DNA from: Candidatus Cloacimonas sp.
GTDB taxonomy: Bacteria > Cloacimonadota > Cloacimonadia > Cloacimonadales > Cloacimonadaceae
Direction: 5' to 3'
NCBI GenBank assembly: GCA_035403355.1
Contig: DAONFA010000031.1
Location: 1-14,580, forward strand
Length of the DNA stretch: 14,580 nt
Part shown: positions 14,405-14,580 of the stretch, piece by piece
Layout: each line of letters starts with the position of its first letter
Numbering within the stretch: position 1 is the stretch's first letter
Program-made: the position numbers and the translations under genes
The notes under the pieces: generated by a model
Databases searched by the model: none
Told to the model about the DNA's origin: nothing
Seen by the model: only the letters and a program-made list of their open reading frames with translations

Positions 14405-14431
14405 CGGAGCTTACCAAAGCTCCGTTTTTTT
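14405..14431 (+). terminator. intrinsic terminator after rpsG
   Basis: A perfect 8-bp stem, CGGAGCTT (14405-14412) with AAGCTCCG (14417-14424), loop ACCA, followed by seven T (14425-14431). This is a textbook Rho-independent terminator and marks the end of the rpoBC-rpsL-rpsG transcript. Confidence 0.93.
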
Positions 14432-14479
14432 ACCCTTTAAAAAAACAATGCTGCAAACAAGTTCCGATTATCCAACATC

Positions 14480-14523
14480 GTAGCCGGGAGACACTTCTGA
14501 ACGACAAGATGTCGTTCTTCCGG
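14480..14523. repeat. GTAG-headed imperfect hairpin, possible REP-like element
   Basis: GTAG (14480-14483) is followed by CCGGGA (14484-14489), which can pair with TTCCGG (14518-14523; one G-T). Inside lies a perfect 8-bp hairpin, GAACGACA (14499-14506) with TGTCGTTC (14510-14517), loop AGA, leaving a 9-nt bulge on the 5' side only. A GTAG tetranucleotide at the foot of an imperfect hairpin is the layout of REP elements mobilised by RAYT transposases. Here that identity is inference from shape only. Confidence 0.45.
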
Positions 14524-14525
14524 AC

Positions 14526-14545
14526 GGTTGACCTCCTGGTCAACC
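14526..14545. repeat. perfect 8-bp hairpin, second half of the tail structure
   Basis: GGTTGACC (14526-14533) pairs perfectly with GGTCAACC (14538-14545) around TCCT. It lies 2 bp after the GTAG-headed hairpin and is not followed by a T-run, so it is not an intrinsic terminator. The sequence is more GC-rich than the other intergenic DNA in the window. Confidence 0.6.
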
Positions 14546-14580
14546 CACCTCTTACGCTTGATTTTCTTACCGATAAAATT

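Noticed and set aside
14437..14580. Open frame on the - strand reaching the right edge, about 47 codons ending at TAA (14437-14439)
   Set aside because: It runs through both tail hairpins, has no recognisable domain, and its start lies outside the window. The hairpins explain the sequence better. A longer sequence would be needed to call it.

Overview
This window is one of the most conserved blocks of a bacterial chromosome: the tRNA-tuf-secE-nusG-rplKAJL-rpoBC-rpsL-rpsG transcription and translation cluster. All genes are on the + strand. The DNA is moderately AT-rich. Protein features point to a Gram-negative-type bacterium outside the Proteobacteria: RpoC has a large insertion inside the trigger loop, L33 has four zinc cysteines, and the beta Rif region is divergent. 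My best guess is a Cloacimonadota-like (FCB-related) organism. That is recognition from memory and was not tested by a search.

Layout. Positions 1-349 hold four tRNAs: Thr(UGU, 5' end cut off by the window), Tyr(GUA), Gly(UCC) and Thr(GGU). They precede tuf (EF-Tu) in the same order as the E. coli thrU-tyrU-glyT-thrT-tufB unit. Next come a 48-codon rpmG (L33), tRNA-Trp(CCA), secE, nusG, rplK (L11), rplA (L1), rplJ (L10) and rplL (L7/L12), mostly with very short gaps. A 218-bp gap containing a 16-bp hairpin separates rplL from rpoB. After it come rpoB (TTG start), rpoC, rpsL (GTG start) and rpsG, closed by a textbook intrinsic terminator at 14405-14431. fusA does not follow rpsG. The last 150 bp hold no convincing gene but two adjacent perfect 8-bp hairpins, possibly a dispersed structured repeat.

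The genes together supply RNA polymerase core (beta, beta'), its elongation factor NusG, the ribosomal L1 stalk, the L11/L10/L12 GTPase-activating stalk, decoding-centre protein S12, S7, L33, the tRNA carrier EF-Tu, several tRNAs, and SecE of the protein translocon. This couples growth-related transcription and translation capacity.

The window is mainly housekeeping, and I do not see a new defence or mobile system. Points worth a second look are three gapless 27-residue repeats in the beta' jaw region, natural substitutions in the rifampicin pocket of beta, a perfect extended -10 promoter whose start should fall on the first base of tRNA-Trp, the rplL-rpoB attenuator-like hairpin, the absence of room for an L10 leader before rplJ, the rpoB TTG start behind an 18-bp palindrome, and the structured tail with a GTAG-headed hairpin.
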